From contig JAKUNY010000087.1 of NCBI GenBank assembly GCA_022451765.1, positions 1 through 6,195 on the forward strand: DNA of 6,195 nt, in the 5' to 3' direction. The DNA comes from Candidatus Poseidoniaceae archaeon. Its GTDB lineage: Archaea > Thermoplasmatota > Poseidoniia > Poseidoniales > Poseidoniaceae. A model generated the notes under the pieces. That model was not told where the DNA came from, did no database searches, and saw nothing but the letters and a program-made list of their open reading frames with translations. Position numbers and translations under genes: made by a program. Shown here piece after piece: positions 5,241 through 6,195 of the stretch (position 1 is its first letter; each line of letters begins with the position of its first letter).

Positions 5241-6195
5241 CCTCAATTTGAGATCGAACCTGACCTGCCAAACGGCGTCTTGCTTGGAGCCGAAAACGGT
5301 ACAATTTACGGAACACCCTCAGAGTTCCTCGATTTGACCGAATACACCGTTTGGGCCAACACAACCAGAACCTCAGCCTTCACCACATTCTCGATGAACG
5401 TTGACTGGGAGCTGATGGCAAGTGTGGATTCTCTTAAGACGCCAAGGAGTACGTCCATCACACCAATCACATTCAATTGGACCGCTTGGACTTCAGGCGT
5501 GATCAACAGCACCTCACCAGTCTATACTTCAGGTAATTCAGGAGATTACAACAGCATCGTAGTCGATAGCAATGATAAGGTGCACATCGTTTTCTATCGT
5601 GATGACAATGCCAATCTGATGTACTCCACCAACAAATCTGGATCGTGGCAAACCTCCATCATCGAATCGAGCCAAAACGTTGGAAAATACTGCAACCTTG
5701 CTATCGATGCTAACGATGGTTTGCACGTCTCCTACCAATACAACAGTGGAAACGCACTCAAGTATGCTTACAAGGCTGCGACTTCCTCCACTTGGGCGAG
5801 AACAACCATCGACAACACGGGTGGTAAATTTACCTCCATAGCCATTGATTCGAACAACAAACCGCACATTGCGTACAGGGACAGTGGTGGAGACCTAGGT
5901 TATGCGGAGAAGACGGGTAGCTCTTGGACATTCACAAACGTTCAATCTGCAGGCGACATAGCCTCCACATCCATTGCCATTGATTCGGATGACCACATTC
6001 ACATTGCTTACTACGATTCCAACAACAAGGATATGTTCCACTTCACAAACACAACGGGGTCATGGGTACGATCAAATCTGGAGGACATTGGAAGCCTTTC
6101 TGGTGGAATGGCTGTTGACATCGCCATCGGTCCAACAACCGATCAACCCGGAATTTCCTACTTTGACAAAGATGCAACCGCGTTAAAGCACACAT
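4923..6195 (+). CDS. Propeller / putative-Ig / propeller piece, C-terminal part of the giant protein, 3' partial
   Basis: Frame-continuous coding runs from 4899 to the right edge without a stop; the first ATG is 4923, in the middle of a blade, so it is not a convincing start. It encodes the rest of blade 5 and blades 6-7 of propeller 1, an Ig-like segment (FEIEPDLPNG, NGTIYGTP, ending FSMNVDW), a second Ig opening strand (SITPITFNW), then at least five blades of propeller 2. There is no signal peptide, and the C-terminus and any membrane anchor lie outside the window. An open stretch of over 420 codons with clear repeat constraint argues that the upstream TAA is recent or artefactual. Confidence 0.8.
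   Translation, partial: MTNRSGSWVKTTLDANSTGSWGVNYINIMLDEGDAPHVVYSDMVDYDIFYMSNTRGTWERILVAGDSISKTSEAAMDENGGIHVAYYIDGLFDDVGYAAVRSLAHRPQFEIEPDLPNGVLLGAENGTIYGTPSEFLDLTEYTVWANTTRTSAFTTFSMNVDWELMASVDSLKTPRSTSITPITFNWTAWTSGVINSTSPVYTSGNSGDYNSIVVDSNDKVHIVFYRDDNANLMYSTNKSGSWQTSIIESSQNVGKYCNLAIDANDGLHVSYQYNSGNALKYAYKAATSSTWARTTIDNTGGKFTSIAIDSNNKPHIAYRDSGGDLGYAEKTGSSWTFTNVQSAGDIASTSIAIDSDDHIHIAYYDSNNKDMFHFTNTTGSWVRSNLEDIGSLSGGMAVDIAIGPTTDQPGISYFDKDATALKHT
5241..5411 (+). other. Putative-Ig (He_PIG-like) domain 1, main part
   Basis: FEIEPDLPNGVLLGAENG followed by TIYGTP, EYTVWANTT and TFSMNV follows the He_PIG consensus LP-GL-----GTI-GTP-------Y-V-A-------FS--V. The segment directly follows blade 7, and its expected first strand is found before blade 1 at 4143-4211, so the propeller seems to be inserted between them. 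Confidence 0.7.
5541..6195 (+). repeat. BNR-like propeller 2, five blades seen, cut by window end
   Basis: Blades begin at 5541, 5682, 5823, 5961 and 6102 with a very regular spacing of 46-47 residues and the same consensus as propeller 1 (SIAIDSNN-PHIAYRD, GSSWTFTN). Blade 2 of this unit and blade 4 of propeller 1 share the 12 bases GTTGGAAAATAC at the blade junction, a trace of common origin. By analogy with propeller 1, two more blades and an Ig remainder are expected past the edge. Confidence 0.8.

Larger units (their letters stand above)
846..6195 (+). pseudogene. Giant secreted beta-helix / RCC1 / Ig / propeller protein, one frame with two in-frame stops, 3' partial
   Basis: Reading frame 846 is open to the window edge (1,783 full codons) except for TGA at codon 660 and TAA at codon 1351; there is no frameshift. 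Each stop lies inside a repeat whose two halves remain recognisable on both sides, so the three pieces were one protein. Domain order by codon: signal peptide (about 23-44), parallel beta-helix (74-640), seven RCC1 blades (641-1017), beta-helix tail (1019-1070), Cys motif (1071-1091), first Ig strand (about 1100-1122), seven-bladed propeller (1137-1465), rest of Ig (1466-1522), second Ig strand (1523-1548), second propeller (from 1566, five blades seen). The likely site of action is the cell surface or outside the cell, in carbohydrate or particle binding; this is inferred from domains only, and no enzyme active site was identified. It may be a young pseudogene, a readthrough gene, or an intact gene with two base errors. 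The label pseudogene is provisional. Confidence 0.7.

Noticed and set aside
4251..6195. Regularly spaced repeats of about 141 bases resembling a tandem DNA repeat array
   Set aside because: The periodicity is protein-level (propeller blades of 46-53 residues). Nucleotide identity between units is limited to short blocks, so it is neither a CRISPR array nor a satellite repeat.

Overview
The window reads like accessory, surface-protein DNA from a marine prokaryote. I favour a planktonic euryarchaeon of Marine Group II (Poseidoniales) at about 50% confidence. The reasons are a giant secreted mosaic of beta-helix, RCC1, Ig-like and propeller modules, a GCMD...GDGSC cysteine motif of the kind common in marine secreted proteins, many N-glycosylation sequons, and no clear Shine-Dalgarno site before the one visible gene start. 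A marine bacterium is not excluded. All supported coding is on the + strand.

Positions 2-808 hold the 3' part of a gene whose reading frame is already open at the left edge. It encodes two copies, 73% identical over 63 residues, of a helix-hairpin-helix module with the core GIGPFI-EKLNALGI. The first copy carries an extra block of about 65 residues with a small beta motif of the phage/adhesin type (GATTLEL ... GNTLTGVSG).

After a 37-base gap, one reading frame runs from ATG 846 to the right edge (position 6195, still open). It is broken only by two in-frame stops: TGA at 2823-2825 and TAA at 4896-4898. There is no frame change, and the domain pattern continues across both stops. A gene caller would report three pieces (846-2825, 2907-4898, and about 4923 to the edge). 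By sequence they are one giant exported protein of more than 1,780 codons, either freshly inactivated, read through, or carrying sequence errors.

The giant protein reads in order: signal peptide; right-handed parallel beta-helix; seven RCC1 repeats (7-bladed propeller), each with a C-x9-C pair; return of the beta-helix tail (LVDPANNDFRP); a GCMD...GDGSC linker; the first strand of a putative-Ig domain; seven blades of a BNR/sialidase-like propeller; the rest of that Ig domain (GTIYGTP signature); and a second Ig-strand/propeller unit with at least five blades before the window ends. Two host domains therefore appear to be split by inserted propellers, and a comparable insertion is seen in the upstream HhH gene. 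No RNA gene, mobile element, CRISPR array or convincing terminator was seen.
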